Under the pieces are notes generated by a model. The model ran no database searches. It was given only the letters and a program-made list of their open reading frames with translations, and was not told the origin of the DNA. A DNA stretch of 32,864 nucleotides, from the NCBI GenBank assembly GCA_903903985.1, contig CAIVAT010000043.1, forward strand, positions 1 through 32,864. The letters are read 5' to 3'. Positions 31,433 through 32,864 of this stretch are shown here, in pieces (position 1 is the first letter of the stretch; the number at the start of each line of letters is the position of its first letter). Both the position numbers and the translations under genes were made by a program. The stretch is from an uncultured Bacteroidales bacterium. Lineage in GTDB: Bacteria > Bacteroidota > Bacteroidia > Bacteroidales > FEN-979.

Positions 31433-32864
31433 CGTCCTCCAACACCTCGATTGCTTTCAGAACCTCTTCATCGTACTGGTTGATAATGGTATACAATTCC
31501 GTCATGTCCCAGAGCTTCTGTGCAATCAGCCCCTTTAACTGCGACTTGATTAGCTTTTCCGAAGCCGCATATCCCTTCTCATCCTTTTTCACACCCTCTT
31601 TTTCGGCATATGCGAAAAAATCAACCATAAAGGCATCATCGATCCTGAAATTCTTATCATAATCCGTGAAAACCGGATAATCAGACTTGAGTGTTCTGCG
31701 TGTTTTATCAACATAGTCGCCCACATAGCTGTTGATGACGTTTTTACGGCGCAAATCGAGATAATAATCAGAAATGGGCGTTGAATCCCAGGGAATGAAT
31801 ACATCAGGCATGATTCCACCGCCACCATAAACAACCCGTTTTTTCGAGGTATAGAACTTCAGGGAGTCGGGAAATTTAATACTGTCCGGATGGATTAATT
31901 CACCATTTTTCACACGGTTGCTGAAGTCTTCATAATATTTGTCAACGCCTTCTGCATAGGATTTCTGGATGCATTTCCCGGAAGGGTTATAGTACCGGGC
32001 CGTGGTAAGGCGCACCTGCGAACTGTCGGGCAACTGAAACGGCCTTTGCACAAGTCCTTTCCCGAACGACCTTCGGCCAACAATGACTCCCCGGTCCCAG
32101 TCCTGGATGGCACCCGAAACAATTTCACTGGCGGAAGCAGAATTTTCATTGATCATGATTACCAGTTTCCCGGTTTCGAACAACCCCCTGGCCGTAGCGT
32201 AAAAATCTTCGCGGGGGGCATGTCTGCCCTGCGTGTAAACGATCAGTTTGCCGGATTTGAGAAACTCATCCGACAGTTCAATGGCAGTTCCCATGTATCC
32301 ACCGGAATTATTCCGAAGGTCAAGGATCAGGCTGGTCATCCCCTGCGAGTTCAACAGGTTGACCGATTCGGTAAACTCCTGCATGGAAGTCTGTGCAAAT
32401 TTATTCAGGTTGATGTACCCGATACCCGGTTTGATCATGTAGGCTGCATCGATGCTGTTGATGGGTATTTTGTCGCGGGTGATCGTAAATTCAACCAGGT
32501 CCTTCTTCCCTTTTCTGAAGATCGACACGTTCACCTTGGTTCCCCGTTTGCCCCGGAGATGGTCAAGGACAAACTGGTTGGTGATTTTTTTACCGGTCAC
32601 CGGCTCACCGTCAATTTTTACAATTTTATCGCCTGATACGATCCCAAGACGTTCTGACGGACCGCCGGGAATGGAATGAACCACTGAAATGGTATCTTTG
32701 AGTATCTCAAATTGTACTCCGATGCCATCAAAATTACCTTCGAGCGGCTCATTGGCCTTTTGGACATCTTTTTTCGAAATATATACGGAGTGAGGATCCA
32801 GTTCCTTTAATGTTTCCACGATCGCTTTTTCGACCAGTTTGCCTTCATTGATGGTATCAACATA
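31398..32864 (-). CDS. S41 carboxyl-terminal processing protease (partial, runs off the window)
   Basis: 488 residues are visible. The reading frame is open to the right edge (TAT GTT GAT ... encodes YVDTINEGKLVEKAIVE), so the true N-terminus lies outside. A GTG at 32819 is internal, since the YVD...LV...LDPHS segment is a conserved part of the family. Domains: PDZ (GIGVQFEI...GGPSERLGIVSGDKIVKIDG), then the S41 core with NSASASE, QDW and SFGKGLVQ. The second Ser of SASASE, the Asp 11 residues later and the Lys 25 residues later match the Ser/Asp/Lys arrangement of Tsp/CtpA, so the enzyme looks active. The ~150-residue C-terminal extension is charged. It is expected to process or degrade envelope proteins in the periplasm. 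It overlaps the glycosyltransferase start by 35 bp. Confidence 0.92.
   Translation of the reverse strand, partial: YVDTINEGKLVEKAIVETLKELDPHSVYISKKDVQKANEPLEGNFDGIGVQFEILKDTISVVHSIPGGPSERLGIVSGDKIVKIDGEPVTGKKITNQFVLDHLRGKRGTKVNVSIFRKGKKDLVEFTITRDKIPINSIDAAYMIKPGIGYINLNKFAQTSMQEFTESVNLLNSQGMTSLILDLRNNSGGYMGTAIELSDEFLKSGKLIVYTQGRHAPREDFYATARGLFETGKLVIMINENSASASEIVSGAIQDWDRGVIVGRRSFGKGLVQRPFQLPDSSQVRLTTARYYNPSGKCIQKSYAEGVDKYYEDFSNRVKNGELIHPDSIKFPDSLKFYTSKKRVVYGGGGIMPDVFIPWDSTPISDYYLDLRRKNVINSYVGDYVDKTRRTLKSDYPVFTDYDKNFRIDDAFMVDFFAYAEKEGVKKDEKGYAASEKLIKSQLKGLIAQKLWDMTELYTIINQYDEEVLKAIEVLEDDALYKKLNIDR

Noticed and set aside
31398..32819. Complete S41 protease starting at the GTG at 32819
   Set aside because: The frame stays open to the window edge and the residues before that GTG continue a conserved family segment, so the gene is cut by the window.

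Overview
The window looks like chromosomal DNA of a member of the Bacteroidota. Two giant secreted proteins end in type IX secretion (T9SS) C-terminal sorting domains of the YPNP...GLYFLK type. The best promoter candidates fit the Bacteroidota -33 TTTG / -7 TAnnTTTG pattern, and the starts I inspected lack a Shine-Dalgarno sequence. There are no phage, transposon, CRISPR or rRNA features. Genus cannot be fixed from the sequence alone.

Left part (1-17945), almost all on the minus strand. Read in the direction of transcription, it holds a membrane-anchored TPR sensor/regulator with a LuxR-like HTH (17879-15963), a small coiled-coil ORF (15773-15606), a 2745-residue T9SS beta-helix protein (15593-7356), a second 2295-residue T9SS beta-helix protein with a C39-like cysteine peptidase at its front (7119-232), a terminator, and a tRNA-Ser(GCU) gene. 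The two giant genes are paralogues whose last ~900 residues are colinear. The larger one is also built from three modules of roughly 690 residues or more. This looks like a regulated surface-protein locus and is the most distinctive accessory region here.

Middle part (17946-22249). Divergent from the regulator is a translationally coupled pair on the plus strand: a single-chain LeuC+LeuD-type hydro-lyase of the aconitase superfamily and a membrane-anchored metallophosphoesterase. It converges, with 5 bp between stops, on a PLP-dependent cysteine synthase that carries a cysteine-rich tail.

Right part (22269-32864). A 1946-residue membrane-anchored protein consists of about 30 TPR-like repeats. 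Nineteen consecutive repeats are exactly 180 bp, and sixteen of these form four copies of a 720-bp four-unit block. Upstream is a LolD-type ABC ATPase, separated by a stretch with a degenerate heptamer repeat. Divergent from lolD is sucC (succinyl-CoA ligase beta subunit) behind a textbook promoter. It overlaps tail-to-tail by 20 bp with a family 2 glycosyltransferase, which in turn overlaps the end of an S41 carboxyl-terminal protease that runs off the right edge of the window.

Housekeeping functions (sucC, lolD, cysteine synthase, tRNA-Ser) are thus interleaved with large repeat-built envelope or surface proteins.
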